A stretch of 64,000 nt of DNA from Wallemia ichthyophaga EXF-994. Its lineage: Eukaryota > Basidiomycota > Wallemiomycetes > Wallemiales > Wallemiaceae. The stretch is from contig NW_008806290.1 of the NCBI RefSeq assembly GCF_000400465.1, positions 185,374-249,373 of the forward strand, written 5' to 3'. This document shows positions 10,441-20,700 of the stretch, one piece after another. Position numbers and translations under genes: made by a program. Positions within the stretch are counted from its first letter, which is position 1. Each line of letters starts with the position of its first letter. Under the pieces are notes generated by a model. It made no database searches, was not told the origin of the DNA, and saw only the letters and a list, made by a program, of their open reading frames with translations.

Positions 10441-10892
10441 TTGAGTTACTGGCTTATTCCTGGACAATCCCCATTCTCGTACTCGCTCTGAATGGGTGCA
10501 AACAGCATCGTGCGAGATTCTTGAGGTAAACAAATGTGCCAACGCACAAGAGTATAGCAGAATAAGCAGAGCATACCTTATGCAATAATGTCTGCCAGAT
10601 TTTAATTTGTCCGGTTTCCATTTACAAGGATAATTCTTAGCTAGTACAATCTAATTAAGACACTTTGCTTCTTTTCTAATACTGGCGCAATTACAACTTG
10701 GCAATCACATCAAGTCACCTTTGCTCCCACCTAGCCCAGAATCAACAACATTGCACCCAGCTCAAGCAGTCTTCTGAACATGTCGATCAGTGCGACTTGT
10801 CAGCAATCATATTTCACTATTGGTATGTTTCGTACAATGCTACATCAACCATCATATCCATCACAGCATTAATATCAAGCTTGGTCGTCTCC
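10441..10892. other. Spacer upstream of COA6 with no clear gene
   Basis: About 450 bp between the repeat copy and the unresolved minus-strand locus. A plus-strand ORF at 10698-11042 and a minus-strand ORF at 10817-11011 overlap that locus but have no recognisable composition. I see no RNA gene or repeat beyond copy B. Confidence 0.35.
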
Positions 10893-11440
10893 TCATCCTC
10901 TTTTAGAGTAGCCCTTGAGCGAGGCCGTTTGATCCCTTGGAGTCCCGATTTTATACATTGTCGACGAAAGACTCCCCAGCAACACTTCAATTTTGGTAAA
11001 GACATCTGCATAATGTCTCTCTTTCCCCTGCAACGTCTTTAGTGTGTTTAACAGATGTGGCGTTGGTAATATAAGTTGTCGTATGTCGGTGTTTGGAATA
11101 TTGACTGAACCATTCTCCTTCATCTTCTCAATCTCGAGGTTAGACTCTCTAAGATGGCGAGAAATAGCGTCGAGACGGCGCGGTAGGGTCAGTAACAACA
11201 TCGGAAGCTTTAGGCATTCACTTGTCGTTACTGCTGAAGAAGGTATTGTGCCGCATGTCTGAATTGGACGTGTGAGCGTCGTAGGCTGATTACGCTCTAC
11301 TCACTTCTGTAGACAATCAGTCGTGTTAGTCCTGACGCTATTCTCGGGTGCGCGCAGAATTCCATTAAGTGACATTAGTTGCATGTCTTCGGAGGCTCCT
11401 TCAGGCCGTTCAAGGCTACTAACACAAGAACAAGACGAGT
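10893..11440 (-). CDS. Unresolved spliced gene, helical protein of unknown family
   Basis: A minus-strand locus that looks coding but that I could not splice with confidence. Two coherent blocks are seen. The upstream block (about 11440 to 11307) reads ERPEGASEDMQLMSLNGIL and continues to TTDCLQK before a good GTGAGT donor. The downstream block (11201 to 10893) reads LPRRLDAISRHLRESNLEIE and continues through a predicted helix containing LPTPHLLNTLKTLQGKERHY to a TGA at 10893. A clean intron with acceptor TTCAG (about 11260) lies between them but does not keep frame into the second block; an 83-nt second intron with acceptor CTTAG does, giving a helical run QYLLQQESNLEIEKMKE. The 5' end is not found (perhaps near 11600). 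Charged helices suggest a structural or complex-forming protein. Function unknown. Confidence 0.4.
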
Positions 11441-11860
11441 ATGTCGATCTGACGAGCTCCCAGCCGAGCCACTATGTGATGTGCTACCAAACGAATATGC
11501 TTGTACAACAGCCTGCCAAGTGTTAGTGCAAATACCGCTGCGTTTATCCTCATTGTTGGTCTTAATGGTTCTAAATCATACCCATTTACGACGTCAATAC
11601 AAAGATTAGATTTATGTTCTACTTTCAAATCAACTAGCCAGCGCTATCTCATCCAGACACTATACTTCCTCTTCCTGTAACCTTTCAATGACTTGTTTAC
11701 GGCGATGTCTCTATGTTATCTGATTTGTATATTGCACAAATTATCCAAAAATTTATGAGATTTGCTAGAGACATGTATATAAGATATTGAAATAAAAGAA
11801 ATAGGTATGCAGGGAATTCAGGGAAGAGGATCATTCTCATGACATATATAAAACCACACT

Positions 11861-12826
11861 CTAAGCTTGGAGTTGAATGTGTTCAAGCACACGCTCACGC
11901 ACGCGTCCATCGGATGGAGACGTCTTGAGCAGCCACTCGGCATCGGTGACGAGCCAGCTCCACCACCACACGGCCAGAGGGGCAGTAGCAGCGTGCCAGA
12001 GGGCGTGAGCGTCGAGAGATCTGCCAATGGGGACGAACTCGAGCAGCTCGAGGCTAAGCGCGACCATAGTGAGAGCGACGAGGGCGACGGGGGTGTAAGG
12101 CGCGGGGTGAGATAGACATTGTGATTTAACGTGTTTCCTCCTCCGCATGTACTCCCTCAGACACCACCCGAGCCAGAGCAAATTATGCAGCATGCCGGCC
12201 GCGATGACGACAGTGAGATGCCACCCATAGTCGATGCGTTTGCTGGAGAGTGTGGAGAGGGAGTGCAATGCATACACGAGCCCCAAACAGACGGTAGACG
12301 CGAAGAATGACACGTGGCACACTCTCACCAACGCCACGTTCAGTCCTGCGAACACAGCCGCCCCTGCAGCGAGGTAGTCAAGCCGCTCCGTGAAGGCCAC
12401 GTCGCGCGTATGGAAGACACTGCTAGCTACCCACGCCCCCATTTGCACGTACGCGAGAAGTGCATAAACGCGGCGGGACGGCTGCGCAACGCGCCGACGC
12501 ACCAATGCCAGTCCCCGCCGATGGGCGAGTAGGTTGAGCAGCGAGAACAGCGTCGAGAGTGGCTCCTGTATCCCGAACACAGCGTAGAAGGGCCACTTCC
12601 CATAGTATTGCGCTACGAGGTGGCGCGGTTGCACGTCTACTTGTTCGTGCATGCATTTGTAGCGGCATAGGTCCGTTGTTGTCCATAGTAACGTGCGCGT
12701 GGGCGGTGCTGTTAAACACTTGCGCACGCATAAGCGGAACGCTGGCTGCCGGTCACCGTATGAGGCGAGAACGCTCGTTGCAAGTAGTATCACCAACACC
12801 ACCAGCTGTGCACTTGGTCTGCCCAT
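11861..12826 (-). CDS. PER1: PER1/PGAP3-type GPI-anchor lipid remodelling hydrolase
   Basis: ER/Golgi membrane enzyme that removes the unsaturated acyl chain from the GPI lipid during anchor remodelling (phospholipase A2 activity, CREST superfamily). One exon, 321 aa. A signal peptide (LVVLVILLATSVLA) is followed by a lumenal part with conserved cysteines (LCVRKC and LCRYKC), the motif YGKWPFYAVFGIQEPLS, and seven membrane segments. CREST hallmarks are visible: SSVFHTRD after the second helix, TERLDYLAA in the next, and the paired-histidine helix HALWHAATAPLAVWWWSW near the C terminus. These His, Asp and Ser residues form the proposed metal-hydrolase site. G and C are visibly more frequent than in its neighbours. 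No intron is needed. Confidence 0.9.
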   Translation of the reverse strand: MGRPSAQLVVLVILLATSVLASYGDRQPAFRLCVRKCLTAPPTRTLLWTTTDLCRYKCMHEQVDVQPRHLVAQYYGKWPFYAVFGIQEPLSTLFSLLNLLAHRRGLALVRRRVAQPSRRVYALLAYVQMGAWVASSVFHTRDVAFTERLDYLAAGAAVFAGLNVALVRVCHVSFFASTVCLGLVYALHSLSTLSSKRIDYGWHLTVVIAAGMLHNLLWLGWCLREYMRRRKHVKSQCLSHPAPYTPVALVALTMVALSLELLEFVPIGRSLDAHALWHAATAPLAVWWWSWLVTDAEWLLKTSPSDGRVRERVLEHIQLQA

Positions 12827-13065
12827 GGCTCCGTTGAAAGATTAAATTGAGCGGAATGTGCTGACACGAGCTGAAATGAGATAAAATCATATAGAATGAC
12901 ATGATGTGATCCGAAAACATCAAATAATCAAATACAAATCGAGATTCTAAGCCCGTTAGCTGAGCTATAGGGGAAAGAGAGGTAATGAGAAGCTCGAGTG
13001 CAACAAGTCAACCGCAACCAATACCACATCAGACGATATGCGGAGCAACATCTGCAAAAATCGAG

Positions 13066-14766
13066 TTAATGTGATTGACCAAGAAACAGCGACAACCCAC
13101 CGAATCGCTTGGCCGCATGTCTGCTCTTCTTGTGTTCTCTCTTTTTAGTGGTAATGGGAGCGAAAGTGGTCTTAGTATCCGAAAGGACGTCCTCAGTGGG
13201 AGATTTGAAGATTTTACCGCGACAGAAAGCAGTGATAGTGGCAGCCATCAGCGCGCACCACACGAGAAGAATAGCGACGGTGAAGATAGCGTGCACGACG
13301 TGCAAGAAGCGACACTCAAAAATATCCCCGAGCACCTTAAACGTAGATATCATGCCGACGAGCGGGAAAGTGAGGGCCCACATGCCGAGCACCTCCGTGG
13401 AATGGTAGTGCACTTTGAAAGGCCACGGAATAGCTGCCATCAGAAAGAAGAACCACGCACAACCCAGCAGCATTGTGGCAGCGAGGATGCCGACGTTGTA
13501 GAATATTTCCCCGGCAAGCGGGGTGAATGTGGTTACTTGGGGGAATATCTCTCGCGCTTCCTCTCCCAGTTTGAGCAGGGCAAGGGCCGTAAAACCCGGC
13601 GGACCCGCTGCTACAAACGCCCCGTTCGCTTGATGTCCCTCCATGAAACCTGTCGTGATTATCCGCAGGCAGAAAATTGCGAGGTACATGAAGGTGATAA
13701 GTGTACCTAGACCTTGGAAGACGTACGAAACAAGCAATATTATCAGCGCATCGTTGCTTCCTTTGTCAATATCGCTGAGACACTGTGAGAGTGTGAGTGA
13801 GTGAAGATTTTAAGCATCCCCCTCACATTGAAACCGACGACGCCCGTCAACATCAAAGGAAAGACGAGGAACATATAAGCGGGAGTGAAGCTGGTAATTG
13901 TTCCGGAGTGCTCGCAGTTGAACCAGACGAGGAGCATGGGGATGCAGACTAAATTCGCCATGGCAAGGTAGATCCAGAAGAGGACGACGAGGGCTTCGGG
14001 AGTGACGACACCGAAGTCTTTAACGCCGTACTGTGAGATTCTGTGAAGTGGCTTTTGAGATTGTGTCTATGATTAATTGCCAACTCACCCAATCACTATT
14101 GTGGCAAAGGATAGCACGATTAGCGGGACAAAAACACCTTTTACAGGGTCCCTAACGAGTCTCAAAGACTGTGAGGGGAATACTGTAGATATTTAGTCTG
14201 GTAGATGGCTAAATGAAGCGGCAGACTCACGTATAGCTTGTGAGACAAGGAGAGTGACATTAAGGAGAAAAAGCGCGCAAACAAAGAAGAAGAAGAAGAG
14301 CTCTTTGGGGTGTTAATATGAGGACTTATTTATACCTTAAACTTAAAATACCTGGATACACGACCCACTCCGGTGGATTGTAAAGGTTAGACATGAGAAC
14401 AAATACAGCGCCTGTGCCTGTGGAGAAAGAGTGTCAGGTGGATTTACTGAGAATATAATAACACCAACCCATTGCTATTGGCCACGCCTGCCATGACCAA
14501 CCGTGTATCCTTCTAAAGAAACGACGTGGTTTGCGGGATGGAAGGGTTTTAGGTTCTTCAGAGAGCGTTTGATCGTCGAGGTCAGGGGAATGATTGAGAC
14601 TAAAAGGGGTGGAAATTGAGGGAGAGGGTGATTGCTCATGGCCAATATTCTGCTCAATATTCTGCTCCTGCTTATGGCCATGAATGTCTTTGATTGTGGA
14701 CATAGAATGACTATTAAAGGAGCTGGAACTGATTGGGCTACTACTAATACTCTCAATTGACTTCAT
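13066..14766 (-). CDS. TDT-family anion exporter (Mae1/Ssu1/SLAC1 type)
   Basis: Plasma-membrane transporter of the tellurite-resistance/dicarboxylate family, whose fungal members export sulfite (Ssu1) or move malate (Mae1). Six exons (14469-14766, 14352-14417, 14231-14302, 14089-14182, 13827-14040, 13066-13782) with introns of 44-51 nt give 486 aa. The N terminus is serine-rich and cytosolic. The membrane core starts at WQAWPIAMGTGAVFVLMSNL and has about ten helices. Supporting motifs are PVKGVFVPLIVLSFATIVIG, FWIYLAMANLV, VSYVFQGLGTLITF and the helix GPPGFTALALLKLG, typical of the Mae1/Ssu1 group. The C-terminal tail is basic. Start chosen at 14766; the same frame is open to an ATG at 14910 and that longer form cannot be excluded. 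Substrate is not decided by sequence. Confidence 0.85.
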
Positions 14767-15135
14767 AGACGTTAAAGATCTGATACCGCTTATGTATTGA
14801 ATATAAGACAAGAATGGATTTAATAAACATTCCAGCGGCTGCGGATAACAACCGAAAGAAGTGACAAGATAAGAAATATTAAGGACATCAAGAATCTTGG
14901 CAGAATTCAAATCTCGGCATGGAGTGAGACTTCAATTCGGAGGCTGTTACAGGGCGTGTATTGTGTTCACTGGGTCCAGTGTATCGTATTTGAGAGGAAT
15001 TGTAAAAAATAAAAAAATCGAGAAAGCATCCAACACGTCCAAGGAGCCACGAATAGAAATAGTTTTAATTTATTTTTTTGATAAATTATCGAGTTCCCAT
15101 CTCACCACCACCAAACCAACGTGGGTTGTGCAGAG
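14767..15135. other. Divergent promoter between TDT transporter and shugoshin
   Basis: A 369-bp spacer serving two divergently transcribed genes. It includes the possible N-terminal extension of the transporter (to 14910) and a T/A-rich tract around 15005-15085. No other ORF or repeat is seen. Confidence 0.5.
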
Positions 15136-16478
15136 ATGTCACGTAATAAACAAGTTCTAGAGGCATTTGAATCTTTCAGGCAGAAGCACAGTAAGCAGAA
15201 TAGGGAGATAATAGTGTGGGTTTTGAGCGTGATGTGTGGTGATTATAGCTTAAACAGTGGAATAGGAACAATACCCTGCTAAATATTAGAAATCAGCAGC
15301 TACAACAGGATTTGGCTAGGCTTTGGGATGAAAATACCCAGCTGAGGCTACAGCTATCGCAGTCGAATCACCAGCTAAATACACGGCATAATAAGGTTAT
15401 CGATAAAGTTGTCGATCAGCTCAATTCTTTGAAGGGCGACTACAAACAACCATCTTCAGCACCTAAAACTTCTTCTTATCCAATTCAAAGACGCGTTTTA
15501 GCTGCTCCTCCAGAGCTGGATAGCATTCAAGAGAACTTAGGTTCTTCTTCTTCATCCTCTTCTTCTGACAATGAAATAACCTCTCAAGACGCTAAAGAGG
15601 CTGCACACTCAAGACTCATCTCAAGAAGACGTCTCTCTCGCAACTCCCTCTCTCAACCCAGACAATCACCTAGAATCCCCAATTCACGCAAAAAAGACGA
15701 TTCTGACTTCGAACTGGACGATAATAAGCCTGAACCAGCCACAAAAGCAAGGAGGAACAAACGGCGACACTCAGAAGATGGTACTAGTCCAAGCCCACAA
15801 CCATACGGTGGGAAAAAGAGACCGAAACCACGCAAATCAAACACAAACAAATCCCCTGATAAGCCTGAAGCAAGTACTTCAGAAGCGGTGAAAGAACCAA
15901 AAGAGGTAGAACCCCCTGTGGCACTCCCTGTAGACCCCCCTGTAGAGCTTCTTGCACAACCCCCTGCACAACCTGCACGGCCAAAACGCGGAAGACCAAA
16001 AAAAAACACAATCACCACAAATGTCCAACCAGCCACCGAGACTTTGAGAATTAGAATACAGAGGACGCCTGAGGAGGGTTTGGAGGACCCACAAGAAGCG
16101 CAAAAGGTACAAAAAGCACAAGAGACGCAAAAGGCACAAAAAGCACAAGAGGCGCAAAAGGCACAAAAAGCACAAGAGGCGCAAAAAGCACAAGAGACAC
16201 AAGACATACAAGACACACACTCAGATACAGACATGTCCGAGCCTGAGAATATCAATGTCAATACTTACGACGACAAATATACGTACCCAGCACACCGCCA
16301 TCTAACGTCAACATCGAGATCACCCAGCGTAGACACAGACACAGAGGGCAGACCATCGCGTCGAGTACGCAAGTCTGTCAACTACGCTCTCCCGAATTTG
16401 CGCGATAAGATGCGTAAACCCGAATCAGAGGGAAGTGTGAGTGAGCTGGGGCGGTTGCTAGAAGAAGAAGAATTGTAA
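15136..16478 (+). CDS. SGO1: Shugoshin, protector of centromeric cohesion
   Basis: Recruits PP2A to centromeres and shields cohesin, and helps sense chromosome bi-orientation. Exons are 15136-15213 and 15258-16478 (44-nt intron, phase 0), giving 432 aa. The N-terminal coiled coil has the shugoshin pattern: FRQKHSKQNREIIWNRNN, then repeated leucine heptads to LARLWDENTQLRLQLSQSN. A long disordered middle follows, rich in S, P, K and E with a QKAQ repeat. The short C-terminal basic shugoshin motif, which binds phosphorylated histone H2A, is present as RPSRRVRKSVNYALPNLRDK. Both ends of the family are therefore seen although the middle is not conserved. Only one paralogue is in the window; mitotic and meiotic roles cannot be separated. 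Confidence 0.9.
16096..16206 (+). repeat. 27-bp coding minisatellite inside SGO1
   Basis: About four copies of a 27-nt unit encode repeats of Q-K-A-Q-K-A-Q-E-A. Copies differ at few positions, suggesting recent slippage. The length is a multiple of three, so copy-number change keeps the frame. Confidence 0.85.
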
Positions 16479-16942
16479 ATAGCTCAAATAACAAACCAGA
16501 TGAGGTTAATTCTAATTCAACAATAATAAGCAGCCAACAGCTCCGCGTATTTTGCTATTTTGCTGATAGCATCGATCACGTTATATGATGCGAAATACTA
16601 CAATCAAACATTAATTTAAAGCGAGTACTACTGAACCTGATCAAATCCGTGTGGTTTACCTGACCAATAAAAGCTGCTCAAACGCGTAAATCATAGGTTA
16701 CGTAACCACAGAATATTTTGGTAACAAAAGTAGGCCGATGGCTTTTTGTATACAATAATATGACGTTTACGTTCTTTTCAAAGCTTAGTCGCGCTTTTCT
16801 GCGTATTTGCAAATTTTCATTCCAAACTGGTGTGTGCTTTCGCATCAATATGTAGATTATTGGGGATGATCATGAGGTGAGGCCCTGAGCCATCTGTTAT
16901 CATCTCTAACCTCAACCACCAACAGCTTAAAGCAGTCCACCA
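16479..16942. other. Spacer between SGO1 and the E2 gene
   Basis: A 464-bp promoter-type spacer between two plus-strand genes. It is AT-rich with pyrimidine tracts close to the E2 start. I see no ORF, RNA gene or repeat in it. Confidence 0.5.
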
Positions 16943-17596
16943 ATGGCCCAAGCAACCAAACGCATTACGGCGGTGAGTGGAGGTTAAGTGGCTGTTAGAG
17001 CCTGACTAACTCGCACACGCCTAGGAATACACACTAATAAGCAAAGAGCGTATTAATGGAGTGAGTGAGGTGGAGCTGGTCGACGACAACATATTTGAGT
17101 GGGCTGGATACATACATGGTCCTCAAGGCACACCCTACGAAGATGGCAGATTCAGGTTCAGACTGGCATACCCAGACAATTTTCCGTTCAAAGCACCCGC
17201 TTTCCAACTCAAGACACCTATATACCACCCAAACTTTGACCCAGAGGGCAATATCTGCATTGGTCTCCTTAAATCTGAGAGCTGGAAACCAACGACGAGA
17301 GTGACGCAGAGTAGGTGTCGTAGTGGACTGTAGAGCTTCCTAATCAGATGATCACACCAGTCTTCCAAGCAATCTTGCAACTCCTCGCTGAACCCAACCC
17401 CGATGATCCACTCGATGCTTCCATTGCCAATGACTACAGCGTGCGTTTTTCTTGCACTTGTTTCGAGCCCAAAAACTAACCCTATTCAGAACAATCGCAG
17501 TGACTTCATCAAAACTGCTAAAGATTCCGTCTATAAGGTTCGCATGACGCTCTGCTATTATTCTAAGCTGACCCTACAAAGCACGCAACTCATTGA
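16943..17596 (+). CDS. Ubiquitin-conjugating enzyme E2
   Basis: Accepts ubiquitin (or a ubiquitin-like protein) from E1 on a catalytic cysteine and passes it on with an E3. Five exons (16943-16972, 17025-17300, 17348-17440, 17490-17537, 17582-17596) give 153 aa, the size of a bare UBC fold. Visible core: FEWAGYIHGPQGTPYEDGRF, YPDNFPFKAPAFQLKTPIYH, HPN at residues 78-80, active-site Cys88 in GNICIGLL, then SESWKPTTRMITPVFQAILQ and EPNPDDPLDASIANDY. The helix after this is the last. Intron joins restore conserved text at every boundary. The length and spacing recall the UBE2L/UBE2D groups, but the subfamily is not certain. It converges on TRA1 with 107 bp between stops. Confidence 0.88.
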
Positions 17597-17703
17597 CGTT
17601 ATTTGTATATCACACACACACATACATTACATCAGCAAACTCACAATCAATAAAGACATGAATTGAGACACAAATAATATTTACATGTACTACTTTAAAC
17701 CCC

Positions 17704-20700
17704 TTAAATCCACTGCAGCTATTGTTAGTACTCATGTTCATATAAATCCCCAACAATCGACTTACTGGCGCCCATTGTGGATCCATTTTAGCAAGCTCAA
17801 TTGGATTTGTTGCTTTGGCAATCAAATCCAAGACACTTTGACAAGCAGGTATCACTTTCTGGTTGTTGGTGCTACCGCCGCTCGCGCCCTGACCTTGTCC
17901 TTGGTTCAAGTTAAACTGGTCACGTTCATACTTGCAACCCAATACCGTAGCTCGCGCAACTATCCCGTCAACATTCTGCTGTATCGAGTTACGCACTTCA
18001 CCATCCGAAGGGCTCTGACGGCGTTGATTCGTGTACCAACTCGACACATCTTCCCTAACGAACAGATTCAATTGGTTCTCCAAATCATACTGCGGCTCCG
18101 TCAAACATCTCCCCAACGATACTATTGATGATACCAAAACTCCCTCTATCCCAATCGACGTCAAGTAATGTTGTAAATTTGGCGTCAATCTAAATGGAAC
18201 TGATTCTGGATTTGATAGCTGACAATCTTGATTAATCAACCCTGGTATCACATCTGTGGTATGCATTGATCCAGTTGAAGGCGTAATCATGATTCGATGT
18301 GGTTGGCGATGTGCAATGCAGAAGCCATACGTCATGAAGATTATCGTCGCAACTTGGTTCGACATTTGCTTTCTCAACATCCAAAATTCTGATGGTGAAT
18401 TGGCTGATCGATTCATATACCTCGTCAGCACATCTTCAGGAACGTACTTATTTGCAATCTCCTCAATTATTTCCATCTTGAGATTCAACGTTGTAATTTC
18501 CTAACATTCAAGTCAATTAACTTCCAATTCAAAAACCATAACTCACAGAATCATCCGCCTTCGAAACCGACTTGAGTTTCTCAATATATGTCAGTATCGG
18601 CGTGATACTATCTTCTCCCAGCTCCTCGCAGTGTTTGTTGGAAATATCCTCCAGTGACACTGTGCTTGGGTCATTTTGCACAAGTCGGAGATTTGTTGAC
18701 AGTGGAACCGATAGAGGTGCGTTGAAGTATATGTTTCTCCGTCTACACTCCTTACGACGATCAATCACTCTGTTATTCTTGTTAGTTTGAACACCTCATC
18801 CCACACATTCTACGTACGCATTAAAGATCCGACAGATTTGCTGAGTACGTTCTTCACGTCTAACGTGTCTGGTGGGAGGCATCTGTACCATAAATGGATG
18901 TCTTGTGCCATTCACCGCAACGAATGTAATTCTCTTCCAACTAACCCCATGTGACTTGTAAAACTCAAACTTAGGTGCTATTCTCGCAATCTTCAAGAAC
19001 GTCGACCTATCTTCATCTTCATGTTTGTTGTATTGACCTGGTATCTCAATCTGATCATACTTGTTGAGATGGAATTCAACCAAATGCCTACGCGAATACT
19101 CCAACGACTGGAATCTTGGCCTTGAATCGAGTACCTTTTCGAATCGTTTTCTCCAAATCATCAACTTCCTAATGTATTGCGATAATTGCAACTCTGAACC
19201 GAGACCTGGCTCATTCACGAATGGCTTCTGCTTCCCAATCACAGCTTGTTCAATAAACTTATTTAAAGCCTGTCTTGTAGTTGGTGATAACTCCATCGAA
19301 CTCCCTTTATCTCTCGTGGCGTAATTCATTATTGCATCCCCTAACAGTGCATTCACAAATCTATACCCGTCTTCTTCCGGCGACGACTTGAAACGTGCAG
19401 CAATTTGATCAACCATTGTTTCGAGAGAGAGTGTTAGTAGTGGATAAGCAGTCTTGAGTATAGACAGCACTTCATCCACCCAGTCCCAAGGGTTCTTGTA
19501 GAGTGGAACTTGACCTTGTGTAGCTTGCTGTTGCATGCCTTGCTGTGGCTTAGCATTTGCTGTTGCCGGTGATCCCAATTGAGGCGTCAACGCGGCTTGT
19601 GCTGGCGGCGCAAGATGTGGGTTTGGTCCTTGCTCACCTCTTTCAGCCTTTGCCACTGCTACTGCTTGAGCTTGTCTTCTCAACACTGTATACTCCTCTC
19701 TCGTTGTGCGCAAGTGGAAGAAAAGCGCTTGTGGATACTTCTTTGCAATCTGTATCAAGATCAGACGGGCATGCCTCGCTTCACGATGCGATAGCGAAAG
19801 CAATAGTTGAGGAATAAGAGTTATCCAGTACCATACTTGGAAGTCACCTTTATAAGCCTTTAAAAGTTGTCAATATAATACACCACCATAGTTCAAACTA
19901 CACACCTCGAACGCTTTAGAGATTGTCATATTGACATCATCCAAACTGAGTAGCCACAAAACCCGTGCAAGGAGTTTCCTAGACTTGTGATTACGATAGA
20001 GGCCTGAAGCTTGAAGATAGCAGCTAATAGCATTAGCACCAAGTGACATGTTTTCAGGATGCACCTTGAACTGCTGGTCGTTATAACGTCCCCACTCCGC
20101 CCATGCTCTTGGCAAGTTTAAATCTGTCTGTACAGCATGTGCAAACGACTGAGTTGCGTCATCATGTAGGCCTAATTTAGCCGTAAACATTCCCTTAAGT
20201 GTAAAGAATTCAGACTTTTGCGATGGAGCGAAAAAGTGTAAATTAGTGTTATTGATTACTTCTAAACCAGCTCCCAGTCCATCTGTTGTTGGGTATAAAC
20301 ATCTTGCTTGTTCACGCAATTTCAGAAATGCCTGAAGTGTTATTAGTTAATCGCTTTCTGGATACTCATACTAATCACTCACTTCCTGAATCTCAATGTT
20401 TGGGAGAGTATAGATCTTGGTGAGTAATGAGATACAGACGTCTTGCAATTGATGTTTACGAGCAACATGAGCAAATTGATTGATAGTCCATGCCATTTCA
20501 TGGTAGCCTCTGTATCCAAAGCTGTTTTGACCGGTATTCGTTTGACCATTGCCGTTAGCTTGAAGGTTGTTGATGATTGGCAAGTAGACTTTGTTGATAG
20601 CTTGGAATACATGCGATCTCCATGCCACCAAGTCAGACCACAGATTAATGTCGTCCCATAAGTTAGGCATTCTATCTCTCCATTGATGTACTATATTTTT

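Noticed and set aside
13075-13710. 211-codon plus-strand ORF
   Set aside because: Shadow of the TDT transporter's last exon; the minus-strand frame has membrane helices and family motifs.
15653-16261. Cys-rich minus-strand ORF of 202 codons that looks like a metallothionein-type repeat protein
   Set aside because: The C-A-F-C-A-S repeats are the reverse strand of the QKAQ repeat in shugoshin, not a real protein.
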